64,000 nt of DNA from Neobacillus notoginsengisoli (lineage in GTDB: Bacteria; Bacillota; Bacilli; Bacillales; Cytobacillaceae). The notes beneath the pieces are model-generated. The model saw nothing but the letters and a program-made list of their open reading frames with translations. It made no database searches and had not been told where the DNA came from. Positions 8,239-16,683 of this stretch are shown here, piece after piece. How positions within the stretch are numbered: the first letter of the stretch is position 1; every line of letters begins with the position of its first letter. The stretch lies in the NCBI RefSeq assembly GCF_003515685.1, contig NZ_QWEG01000002.1, positions 310,001-374,000 of the forward strand, given 5' to 3'. The position numbers and the translations under genes were made by a program.

Positions 8239-9969
8239 TTATTTCAGATCTTCTATTGACTCAATTTCCATATACTCCGGAACGACCAACCCGAGCTTCG
8301 TGCCTTCAAGGTTTGGTCCGAGATCGATGAACTTATCTTTGTACGTATTGTAATACTCCAGATGCGTACCCGGCAGCCACGCTGCGACCATCGCATCCGA
8401 ACTGCCGTTGGCGACACCCGCGAACATTGGGCCCACTTCGACCTGGCTGAACGTCACCTTGTACCCATTCTGCTCAAGCACTTTGCCAATCACATTCGTA
8501 CTGGCAATCTCCGTATCCCAGGCAACATAGACAAGGTTGACCTTTTCGCCATTTCCTTTTTGGGCTCCTTTTGTCCATGCGGTGACTTTATCCTGATGTT
8601 CAGCGATCCATTTTTCTGCCGCTTCCCCTGGGCTCATTCCCTGTTCGATCGAGGCCATGACGGCTTCAATATCACTCGTCTCCCATGCGAATTGGTCAAG
8701 GATTTTATAGGCGCCCGGCGCATCCTGTTCAAGACCTTTACGAACAATCGTATGAATGGCTTCAGCCTTGCCGAAGGTTCCTTTTGGGTCATCGAGATAC
8801 TTCAAGTCAAAGGAAGAAAACATCCAGTGCGGCGACCAGCCAGTTACAATAATCGGCCGTTGATTTTTATACGCTTTTTTCAACTCAGCAATCATTGCTG
8901 CCGAAGAGCCTTCAACAATCTTCCATTGGTCCAGCCCGTAATCATCCATTGCCTTGTCGGCTCTCGCCATGATGCCAGCTCCAGGTTCAATCCCAATGAT
9001 TTTATAATTGGTTTGGGCTCCAACCCCGGCAGCATTCCCATCTGGAGCCGCCTTTTCTTTTGCAAAACTTACCCCAATCGCGGTTCCGACGACGAGCACA
9101 GCTACAATCGCAAAGACGATTTTCCCGTTCACGATATGCCTGTAAGCAGGCTTACGTAAGTTTTGCGAAAGCCGGTCGAGTATAATCGCGATAAAGACAA
9201 TCGATAATCCTGCCTCGAATCCTTGGCCGACATTAATTTGGCTGACAGCCCGGTAAACATCCGCTCCTAGCCCAGGTGCTCCAACTAACGAAGCTGTCAC
9301 AACCATGGACAAGGCAAGCATAATGCTTTGGTTGACCCCGGCCAAAATCGTTGGTGTAGCCAAAGGAATTTGGACTTTCAGCAACTTTTGGCTCCTCGTT
9401 GAACCAAACGCATCTGACGCTTCAACCAAATCTTTCGGCACTTCCTGAATGCCAAGATTCGTCATGCGGATTGTCGGAGCAATCGCAAAAATAAATGATG
9501 CGATAATGCCTGGAACAACCCCAATGCCAAAAAATAAGATCGAAGGAATTAAATAAACGAATGCAGGCATGGTTTGCATAAAGTCTAAAACAGGCGTGAG
9601 GATCCTTTGCACCGTTTTGTATTGGGCGCTCCAGATGCCAAGTGGGATTCCGATCACAATTGTGAGGACTCCGGCCACTAATACAATCGCAAGCGTTTGA
9701 ATCGTCGAATCCCAATAGCCGAGATTTTCGATGAGCAATAAGCTCACTAATGTGAATATACCCAATGGCCACCTGCTCGTATACGCAACGAGAAGCGTTA
9801 AAACGAGAATTAACACGATAGGAGGTCCCGCACTTAAGACATCCACGATGAGATTCAATATCCCATCGATTACAGTCGTAATAAATGAAAACAAGCCAGC
9901 AAATGCGACTGTGATCCATTCAACTAGAGAGTCTACCCAATTACCTAAGGGGATTTTTGCTATATTCAT
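8239..9969 (-). CDS. opuABC: Glycine betaine/proline ABC transporter, fused permease and substrate-binding protein
   Basis: A 576-residue fusion. The N-terminal part (about 1-285) is a ProW/OpuAB-type permease with several membrane helices and the EAA loop near DLVEASDAFGSTRSQKLLKVQIP. A further helix near 285-305 anchors the C-terminal OpuAC-type binding domain (about 320-576) outside the cell, with WKIVEGSSAAMIAELKKA and the tryptophan-containing motif GWSPHWMF that suits an aromatic betaine-binding box. B. subtilis has these as two proteins; the fused form is known from Lactococcus OpuA. The start overlaps the ATPase stop by 4 bases (ATGA), so the two are translated together. Role: osmoprotectant uptake. 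Confidence 0.93.
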   Translation of the reverse strand: MNIAKIPLGNWVDSLVEWITVAFAGLFSFITTVIDGILNLIVDVLSAGPPIVLILVLTLLVAYTSRWPLGIFTLVSLLLIENLGYWDSTIQTLAIVLVAGVLTIVIGIPLGIWSAQYKTVQRILTPVLDFMQTMPAFVYLIPSILFFGIGVVPGIIASFIFAIAPTIRMTNLGIQEVPKDLVEASDAFGSTRSQKLLKVQIPLATPTILAGVNQSIMLALSMVVTASLVGAPGLGADVYRAVSQINVGQGFEAGLSIVFIAIILDRLSQNLRKPAYRHIVNGKIVFAIVAVLVVGTAIGVSFAKEKAAPDGNAAGVGAQTNYKIIGIEPGAGIMARADKAMDDYGLDQWKIVEGSSAAMIAELKKAYKNQRPIIVTGWSPHWMFSSFDLKYLDDPKGTFGKAEAIHTIVRKGLEQDAPGAYKILDQFAWETSDIEAVMASIEQGMSPGEAAEKWIAEHQDKVTAWTKGAQKGNGEKVNLVYVAWDTEIASTNVIGKVLEQNGYKVTFSQVEVGPMFAGVANGSSDAMVAAWLPGTHLEYYNTYKDKFIDLGPNLEGTKLGLVVPEYMEIESIEDLK

Positions 9970-11177
9970 TCAGTCTCACTCCCCATCTCGTTCAAAGAGT
10001 CTTTATTGCCTGCTAAAGCGCCAATGACAGCTCCGCGGACAATAATTCCTTTTATTCTTTTCTCTTCATCGATGACCGATATTGGCAGACTTGACGTTGC
10101 CATCGTATCCATCAGATTGGCCAGTAATGTATCTTCCGTAACCGTCGGAATGTCCGTTGTCATCACTTCAGAGATAGTCAGACTCTGGTCAATTGCCTGC
10201 CGTGCCTGATCAGCCGTCAACGCCCCAAGCAGCCTCTGCCTCCGGTCAACGACAAATATGCTCGAATATCCCTGTTTCCGCATGATCTCCAAGGCCACCC
10301 TTGGACCACGGTCGACACTGATTCTTTCCGGACGTTTCATAATATGAGAGGCCGTCAAAACTTTTGATAAATCGACATCTTCAACGAACTTCTCGACAAA
10401 TTCATTCGCCGGCTGCATCATGATCTGTTCCGGTGTGCCCAATTGAATGATGCTCCCGTCCCTCATCAACGCAATCCGATCGCCAATCCTTAAGGCCTCA
10501 TCCAAGTCATGCGTAATAAAAATGATCGTTTTCTTGTATTGTTCTTGAATTTCGATCAATTCATTCTGCATGTCTTTGCGAATTAATGGATCAAGAGCAC
10601 TAAAAGCTTCATCCATTAAAATGATATCTGTGTCGCTAGCAAGAGCCCGGGCAAGGCCTACCCTCTGCTGCATGCCACCACTCAACTGCGAAGGCAGCTG
10701 GTTTTCATAGCCCTTCAAACCAACACTCGCCAAAGCCTTCATCGCTCTTTCGCGACGTTCGGCCACAGGGAGCTTCTTAATTTCTAGCCCATACTCCGCA
10801 TTTTCCAAAATCGTTTTATGCGGGAACAGCGCGAAATTTTGAAACACCATGCTGATTTTTCTCTGCCTGACTTCCCTTAACCGGGCACTGTTCATTTTGA
10901 CAATATCTTCATTGTCAATCAAAATTTCGCCGATTGTTGGATCAATCAGCCGATTGAACATCCGGATCAAAGTGGACTTCCCACTCCCGGATAAACCCAT
11001 AATGACAAATATTTCACCGGGGTAGATTTCAAAATTGACATTATTCACCCCGACTGTCAGCCCAGTTTGTTTCAATATTTCACTTTTTGATTTACCTTGT
11101 TTCAATAAATCAATCGCAGCCCTAGGAGATTTGCCAAATATCTTGGAAACACTCCTGACTTCTACTATGGGATTCAT
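9966..11177 (-). CDS. opuAA: Glycine betaine/proline ABC transporter ATPase with CBS domains
   Basis: A 403-residue ATPase. Walker A GLSGSGKST is at 61-69, the signature LSGGMQQ at 165-171, Walker B IILMDE at 185-190, and the switch His in FITHD follows. The C-terminal part (about 275-395) holds two CBS motifs, which sense ionic strength in OpuA of Lactococcus. The N-terminal stretch with AIDLLKQGKSKSEILKQTG is typical of the ProV/OpuAA subgroup. GAGGTGA lies about 6 bases before the ATG. It is the first gene of a two-gene operon that powers osmoprotectant import. No osmotic regulator gene is adjacent. Confidence 0.95.
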   Translation of the reverse strand: MNPIVEVRSVSKIFGKSPRAAIDLLKQGKSKSEILKQTGLTVGVNNVNFEIYPGEIFVIMGLSGSGKSTLIRMFNRLIDPTIGEILIDNEDIVKMNSARLREVRQRKISMVFQNFALFPHKTILENAEYGLEIKKLPVAERRERAMKALASVGLKGYENQLPSQLSGGMQQRVGLARALASDTDIILMDEAFSALDPLIRKDMQNELIEIQEQYKKTIIFITHDLDEALRIGDRIALMRDGSIIQLGTPEQIMMQPANEFVEKFVEDVDLSKVLTASHIMKRPERISVDRGPRVALEIMRKQGYSSIFVVDRRQRLLGALTADQARQAIDQSLTISEVMTTDIPTVTEDTLLANLMDTMATSSLPISVIDEEKRIKGIIVRGAVIGALAGNKDSLNEMGSETE

Positions 11178-11910
11178 AAAATCACCTCATTCTAAAAAAT
11201 TGCCCATATCATATTCAGTTTTGCCATTTCTTAGCTTTTTATTTGCCTGGAAAAATTTAAGGAGAGACGAGCGAGGAAAAGGCTATTAAGCGACAATTTA
11301 CTCCTGAGCATAAAGTTGGCACTCCCAAAATACTTTTACTACTATACACGATTTAGAAGGAAATTTCTCGTTACAAGCCTTATCTATATTGGTAAAACGC
11401 TTACAACCTTATAAGAGGAAAATTAATTCATCCCGCTCAAATGAAAATCACTCGTTTAATCAGTTTGATTTAACGAGTTTTTAACGGGTGGTGACATGCA
11501 CCTGACACAACAACATGTGTAGCAATCACACTAATGAAACGAGAAAAAATAAGGGGTGACAGTGAATTTCGCGATGATATTCGTATGGATTGTTAGGGAT
11601 AAAACCTTTTGGGAAGTAACTTTAAAATGCGGAAAAGTCTGGGGAGAGGAAAAAAGACGAAGCTGAGGCGGGGATCTCCAAAGAAAATTATGCTTTCTTT
11701 AAAAATATGTGCATTTCCAGGAATTACGTTGTGGAGATTGTCAAGTGATTTCCATGACAACCTCCCACTTTAGGTTGGCAAAAGCCTCCTCAGAACTAAC
11801 AAGGTTCCAGAATCGGCTTCTATTGAGCTATTCGTCAAGAAATAAAGCATTCCATCAAGTTATGGAAAAACACCGTATCTCCCGTTTATTTCGAGTGATT
11901 CAAGATTTTG
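11178..11910. other. Intergenic region of about 730 bp
   Basis: No supported gene. It separates the opuA operon from the end of the polysaccharide locus. A plus-strand hairpin with T-run lies at 11450-11482 (listed separately). A partial cre-like site (AACGCTTACA core) occurs near 11395-11408, with mismatches in the left half. The 71-codon frame at 11709-11924 has no clear binding site or recognisable sequence. Confidence 0.45.
11450..11482 (+). terminator. Hairpin with T-run, no visible gene before it
   Basis: Twelve-base arms (ACTCGTTTAATC and GATTTAACGAGT, one mismatch) with a 5-base loop are followed by TTTTT. It has terminator form on the plus strand, but no plus-strand gene precedes it; it may end an unseen small RNA or be a relic. 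Confidence 0.45.
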
Positions 11911-12870
11911 TTATAATACGATAAAATGATCAAATTTCACTAACTTTTTGCCTTCTTCATAATGGTCTTCATTTGGAACATTTGGCAGGCCTTTTAAATT
12001 ATTGATGATGTTTTTCACAAAGTTTTGGCCTGATACATGGGCGTGAAGATAACCGCCGCCAAATCGTGGATTTATTTCCGATATCATATAACCACTTTCG
12101 GTTTTAAAACAATCTACATCAATTGGGCCATTGGGTTTAAGCACAACAACTAGTTCTTCAATGATTTCTTTTAAGATAGGGTCTTTGTAAGAAACTGATT
12201 TATCCGTTTCCCCCGACCTCATCGATATTTTTCTTTTCAAAAATATACTCGTCACTTCATTCGTTATAAAATCTACATAGCAATCGACACCAAATTCTTC
12301 ACCTGATATAAAAGGTTGAATCACAATTTCTTCAGCTTTATCCTGATAAAAATACAGTTCCTGAACAGTTTCAACCTTATGAATCCCAATACTTGCACTG
12401 CCTCTTCTCGGCTTTACAATAAGCGGGAATTCCAGTTCATGATGATTTATATCATTGATAATCTTATCAATATCCGTGTAAGTTGGCACACAAGGGAGAT
12501 CATGTTCCTGACAAAATTGAAACGTCAAATATTTGTCAAAACAACATTCCACAACGTTTTTGTCAGAAACAATCACCTGAATGGAGTTCCTTTCAAACTC
12601 CTCTTTACAATTCGCCAACAAAGTTAACTCGGGATCTATCAAAGACAAGACCCCAGCAATATCGTATTTTTTACATAAATCAATGATGTGATTGATATAT
12701 GATGGGTCATCGATACGTGGTACAACTTCATGAAAATCAGCGTGATACAAAGCTGAAGCTGTCGAATCGCAGTCAACCGCCACCACTTTTCCGCCATTTT
12801 TATGAAGCTCTTCCTTAAAAAACTCCACTAATTTGGCCCGACGCCCAGCACTGCAAATTAAAATATTCAT
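11911..12870 (-). CDS. ATP-grasp carboxylate-amine ligase family protein (copy 1)
   Basis: A 319-residue protein starting MNILICSAGRRAKLVEFF, with an N-terminal pre-ATP-grasp domain (about 1-110). The ATP-grasp fold follows: the ATP-binding lysine lies in FPLIVKPRRGSASIGIHK, and EINPRFGGGY supplies Mg-binding Glu and Asn near the C-terminus. Such enzymes activate a carboxylate as acyl phosphate and join it to an amine. Substrates are unknown. It is the last gene of the polysaccharide locus, 24 bases after a PLP decarboxylase; a paralogue lies at 23819-24853. The pair may attach an amino acid or its decarboxylated product to a sugar. ATG 12870 has AGAGGAA about 10 bases upstream. Confidence 0.82.
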   Translation of the reverse strand: MNILICSAGRRAKLVEFFKEELHKNGGKVVAVDCDSTASALYHADFHEVVPRIDDPSYINHIIDLCKKYDIAGVLSLIDPELTLLANCKEEFERNSIQVIVSDKNVVECCFDKYLTFQFCQEHDLPCVPTYTDIDKIINDINHHELEFPLIVKPRRGSASIGIHKVETVQELYFYQDKAEEIVIQPFISGEEFGVDCYVDFITNEVTSIFLKRKISMRSGETDKSVSYKDPILKEIIEELVVVLKPNGPIDVDCFKTESGYMISEINPRFGGGYLHAHVSGQNFVKNIINNLKGLPNVPNEDHYEEGKKLVKFDHFIVL

Positions 12871-12894
12871 TTGTTTTATTCCTCTCAAAAAGAT

Positions 12895-14205
12895 TTAAAA
12901 ATAATACAATTCCTCATTAAAAAACTGCCGGAACGTTTCCTTTCGCCTAACTTCAACCAACTCACCATCATCGACTGCCACAATACTTGGCCGTACTTTT
13001 ATAAACGGCGGATTGAAAACAATTGTATAGGCCCCAACATTTTCGAATACAATATAATCATCTTGTTGAGGCAAGGCGCCGGCGATGTCATGCGCTAAAT
13101 AATCTTTTTCCATACACGTATACCCGACAACATCAAAAATTTCTTTCGTGTATCCTGAAACCTCATTTTGGCGAATAACGTGCATCGGCAAATTTCTTTT
13201 ATGCATCGTCGGTTTGATATTATGGACGCTGCCATCTACGAGAACAAAATGATTCCCCCGGATGTTTTTGATATCAATGACTTTTGCGATAAAAATGAGG
13301 ACATTCGCAACCATTGCCAGTCCAGGTTCCAATATAAGCGTCGGCTTATTTTTGAAATCATTGAATTCTTTATTCATAACTTCGCAGATTGGTTGGGCAT
13401 ACTCATCAAAAGTAGGGGCCACGGTCTGAAAGGATTTAGGTAACTCGCCGTAAATACCGCCTCCAATGTCGATGTACTCTAAACCATCAAGGATCGACTC
13501 TTTCGCGATTCGGCAAAGTTTTTCAGTAATGATTCTATACGTTTCTGCCTTTCTTTCGCTTGTCGAAAAATGGCCATGCAAACCTGTAATTTTAATATTT
13601 TTCAGTTCTTTTAGCTGCATGACCAAGTTTTGAAAATCGCCATTTTCCACACAAATCCCGAATCTTCCAATATCGTACCCTGCCTGGTGGGGACTGATGC
13701 CATTGTCGGAAATATCAAAGTTGACCCTTATCCCAATTTTTATTTGTTTCTTTGGATGCTCCAGGGCATATTCCTTTACAAAATCGGCCTCATAGAAGGA
13801 TTCGATATTTACAATACTTTCATTATTTAGAGCATATTGAATATCCTCCCTGCTTTTTATCGGCCCGTTAAAAATGATCCGTCTTGGATCCTCACCGATT
13901 TTAATCGCCAAGTCATATTCCAGGCGTGAAACCACTTCTGCATAGGCGCCTAATTTGGATAATTCCTTGCACAAATAAGGAAGATAATTGGTCTTATAGG
14001 AGTAGCCAATAATAAAATTTTCATACCTGCTTTTAAAGGCATGCTCAATCTTCTTATAGTTTTCTCTCAATTTATTTACATCCAGTAAAAAAAAAGAGGA
14101 ACCGAAGTCCCTCTCTAATTCACACATCTTCTTATAGTCAATCGAAAGTGTATTGATCCTATAAGGGATGGGCTTATTTTCAGCTGCTTGAACCAGGTTT
14201 TTCAT
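12895..14205 (-). CDS. PLP-dependent decarboxylase, LysA/ornithine decarboxylase type (fold III)
   Basis: A 436-residue alanine-racemase-fold decarboxylase. The PLP lysine is K71 in GYSYKTNYLP; HGHFS, the phosphate-binding glycine motif IDIGGGIYG, and EPGLAMVANV follow in family order, and the C-terminal beta domain contains CMEKDYLAHD with the catalytic Cys region. It should decarboxylate an amino acid such as diaminopimelate, lysine, ornithine or a carrier-bound amino acid (as BtrK does in butirosin synthesis). ATG 14205 overlaps the TGA of the upstream glycosyltransferase (ATGA), and GGAGG lies 10 bases before it, so translation is coupled. Its place in a polysaccharide operon next to an ATP-grasp ligase argues against routine lysine synthesis. 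Confidence 0.85.
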   Translation of the reverse strand: MKNLVQAAENKPIPYRINTLSIDYKKMCELERDFGSSFFLLDVNKLRENYKKIEHAFKSRYENFIIGYSYKTNYLPYLCKELSKLGAYAEVVSRLEYDLAIKIGEDPRRIIFNGPIKSREDIQYALNNESIVNIESFYEADFVKEYALEHPKKQIKIGIRVNFDISDNGISPHQAGYDIGRFGICVENGDFQNLVMQLKELKNIKITGLHGHFSTSERKAETYRIITEKLCRIAKESILDGLEYIDIGGGIYGELPKSFQTVAPTFDEYAQPICEVMNKEFNDFKNKPTLILEPGLAMVANVLIFIAKVIDIKNIRGNHFVLVDGSVHNIKPTMHKRNLPMHVIRQNEVSGYTKEIFDVVGYTCMEKDYLAHDIAGALPQQDDYIVFENVGAYTIVFNPPFIKVRPSIVAVDDGELVEVRRKETFRQFFNEELYYF

Positions 14206-15152
14206 CGACCTGTATCCTCCAAAAAGTTTAATAGACAAGTTCTTTTTTTTTGAACATGTTTTAAAGTAATTTTCTCCGTGAAATAATCTATGACCCGCGA
14301 ATCAACGTTTTCGTCAAACTTTCTGGCAAAATAATCATTCGATTCCTCGATTGCTTGAATATCTCCCATTTTTAAATTTTGTGGGGAATTCCGTTCGCCT
14401 AACGTTTCTCCCCATTTCAAAAACATTTGGTTGTTATTGATCACAGCATGTTTATACGGAGAGTTCATAATTAAAGTTTGAAAAAAGCTTTCATCCGGAA
14501 CCAATGTATGTTCAAAAAATGTGTAGTACCACGGATTATCTTCCAAAAAGTTCAACATATATTTTGCTACTTCGAACGGAACCGAAAACCACTGTGAACC
14601 TTTATAAAATAAAAATTCTTTAGGCCAGCTGTTCTTATTGGGCGAAAGATTTATGCCCTTGCTATAAAAGATTAGCAGGAGTCTTCTATACAGCCGAATC
14701 GGGTGAGCGGCAGTATATCTCCTCCTCGCTGCCTTTGCCCAATTCATCTTCATGAAACCCAAGTGTTGATCATCCATTTTTCGATAGTTCATATATATTT
14801 TCCCGCGATTTTCTGTTAACAGGCTTTTGAATCCATCTTTCACCAGGAGATCCTGGCCGCTTCTTAAGCACACAAAATCATATTCATTTTGCGAAAAGAT
14901 GACTTCTTTCAATAGAAGGAGCGTCGCATCAACCTGGCCTATATCCCCCCATTCACAATTGACACTTTGCCGTAATACTTTGACATGCGGATTCTTCAAT
15001 ATTTTCCTATTCATATTTTCATAGTTTTTTCTATCGATATGAACAAAGACATCTGCCTGATCCTCAGCAATAAGCTGTTGAATAAACGTATTCACTTGAT
15101 CGGGGTTTTTGTGAATTTGCAGTATATACGCGGTACGCCGGGCGATTCCCAT
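14202..15152 (-). CDS. Core-2/I-branching-type glycosyltransferase (GT14-like)
   Basis: A 316-residue protein with the features of the Branch (beta-1,6-N-acetylglucosaminyltransferase) family: AYILQIHKNPDQVNTFIQQL at the N-terminus, FVHIDRKN, VCLRSGQDLLV, GSQWFSVPFEVAKYML, and LVPDESFFQTLIMNS. No transmembrane helix is obvious. It probably adds an amino-sugar branch to the repeat unit at the cytoplasmic face. The TGA overlaps the start of the decarboxylase by 4 bases. GGAG lies 10 bases before the ATG. A 249-bp gap without visible signals separates it from the pyruvyl transferase upstream. Confidence 0.83.
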   Translation of the reverse strand: MGIARRTAYILQIHKNPDQVNTFIQQLIAEDQADVFVHIDRKNYENMNRKILKNPHVKVLRQSVNCEWGDIGQVDATLLLLKEVIFSQNEYDFVCLRSGQDLLVKDGFKSLLTENRGKIYMNYRKMDDQHLGFMKMNWAKAARRRYTAAHPIRLYRRLLLIFYSKGINLSPNKNSWPKEFLFYKGSQWFSVPFEVAKYMLNFLEDNPWYYTFFEHTLVPDESFFQTLIMNSPYKHAVINNNQMFLKWGETLGERNSPQNLKMGDIQAIEESNDYFARKFDENVDSRVIDYFTEKITLKHVQKKRTCLLNFLEDTGR

Positions 15153-15401
15153 TCGCTATAAACTCCTTTATGAATGTGTACACAAAAAGAATATATCTGA
15201 ATCCTCCATCAGCAGAGGGTTATCTCTCCTACTGGCTTCCTTACATAATCCCGAACGATAAAAAGATAATAAAATCCATATCCACGCAAAGGAGATAGGT
15301 TATTAAACCTAATTTCCCGATAGGAAGCCTGTAATAAAGCGGCCCAACAACTGTGTCTGTTAATCCTATAAACTTCCTGATCGTTTCTTTAGCAAAATTC
15401 T

Positions 15402-16508
15402 TTAGCGTTCTTGAAAGGATCTGACAAAGACTTTTTCACTATTTAACGCATCGTCAAGCGGACGAAACTTATCACGTAAATCAACTTCTTTTTTTAATTC
15501 ATCACTTTCGTCATGATATAGCTTATTTATATATTCTAAAATTTGCTCTGGATTGGTTTCCTCTGTAAAAACAATGAATTTTAAATCAGCTAACCATTCA
15601 TTATATGTTCCTGCAATTTTATGATTACTGTTTGGTAATACGACACAGGGAGTTTTTGTGATGGCACAAAATATCATTCCGTGTAACCTGTCAGTAATCA
15701 CAACCTTTGTTTTTTTAAAAGCATCCAATAGTTTCGTCAATTCTTGCTTGCCCAATTCTTTTGGCAGGTTAGGAATATACGTATCATACGCATTTACGTT
15801 TGCGTATTTCTGTTTAATCGATTCTATTAGGCTCTCTTTCTGCTGCTTTGTTAATTTTTGCTCCATATCGCTTCGTAAACACAAGATGATGCCGTCCCTC
15901 AGTGCTTTTGAATCCATATTCTTTAGGGATAAGACAATATCAGGAACTAGATAAACGTGATTGTTTTTAAAACTTTCTTTCATGATTCCGTATGATTTAG
16001 CCTCTCTTGCAAAAATGTGTAAATTCGGATGTTTAGAATAAACTTTTATACTTTTTTTTAAGGATTTAACAGTCTTAAAATCGATCGATTGAGGGAATGA
16101 GATGATTTTATTTTCCGGAAACAATTTAATGATATAGCGCCTGCTATCCTCCAACACCTGATAAGCGTCTCCCATATTTCCCCCGCCAATAATGGTCAAA
16201 ATATCCGAGGAACGGATAAAGCTTTTTATTCTTTTTAGAAGATAGACGTCATTGGCATATATGGCCATAATTTTGTGATATGGGAACTGTTCCTTAAGAT
16301 AATTAATTTGTGCATATGTTATCGCGATATCGCCGAGGTTCCCATAATCAGCCGCAATGGCAACAAAGATTTTTTCTTCCTCTTCTGCTACGCTTGGGTA
16401 AAAATCTTTGTCGGAAAGGAAGTATTTAGACATTATTTTTAACTTAAAAGGGATTTTTTGTGCCAAAATGGATTGTAAATGGCTGTCGATTAACATCAGT
16501 GTGTTCAT
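15402..16508 (-). CDS. Polysaccharide pyruvyl transferase family protein
   Basis: A 368-residue protein of the pyruvyl transferase family, to which B. subtilis EpsI, EpsO and YvfF belong. Visible marks are FVAIAADYGNLGDIAITYAQ, LTIIGGGNMGDAY, IISFPQSIDF, HIFAREAKSYGIM, VPDIVLSL and the C-terminal ITDRLHGMIFCAI. Members add a ketal-linked pyruvate, giving the polymer a negative charge. The start is not certain: AAAGGGG directly abuts ATG 16508, and the next in-frame ATG at 16496 is 12 bases from it. It lies between the beta-helix protein and the GT14-like gene in the polysaccharide locus. Confidence 0.85.
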   Translation of the reverse strand: MNTLMLIDSHLQSILAQKIPFKLKIMSKYFLSDKDFYPSVAEEEEKIFVAIAADYGNLGDIAITYAQINYLKEQFPYHKIMAIYANDVYLLKRIKSFIRSSDILTIIGGGNMGDAYQVLEDSRRYIIKLFPENKIISFPQSIDFKTVKSLKKSIKVYSKHPNLHIFAREAKSYGIMKESFKNNHVYLVPDIVLSLKNMDSKALRDGIILCLRSDMEQKLTKQQKESLIESIKQKYANVNAYDTYIPNLPKELGKQELTKLLDAFKKTKVVITDRLHGMIFCAITKTPCVVLPNSNHKIAGTYNEWLADLKFIVFTEETNPEQILEYINKLYHDESDELKKEVDLRDKFRPLDDALNSEKVFVRSFQER

Positions 16509-16683
16509 CCCCTTTTTACAAAATGTCTGTGGAAGTGATAACGAAGTGGAATATTTTTAGGTTCATAGTACTTTGATAGATCGGCTTCTCCATGTAAGGA
16601 CAGATAAAACAGCCGCTAATGATAGAAAAGAATTAGACAAAAAACTAAACCATACATACGGACACATTAGGAAACCCTTCGTT

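Noticed and set aside
11709-11924. 71-codon plus-strand frame before the ATP-grasp gene
   Set aside because: It overlaps the 3' end of the ATP-grasp gene in antisense, lacks a clear binding site and matches nothing I recognise.
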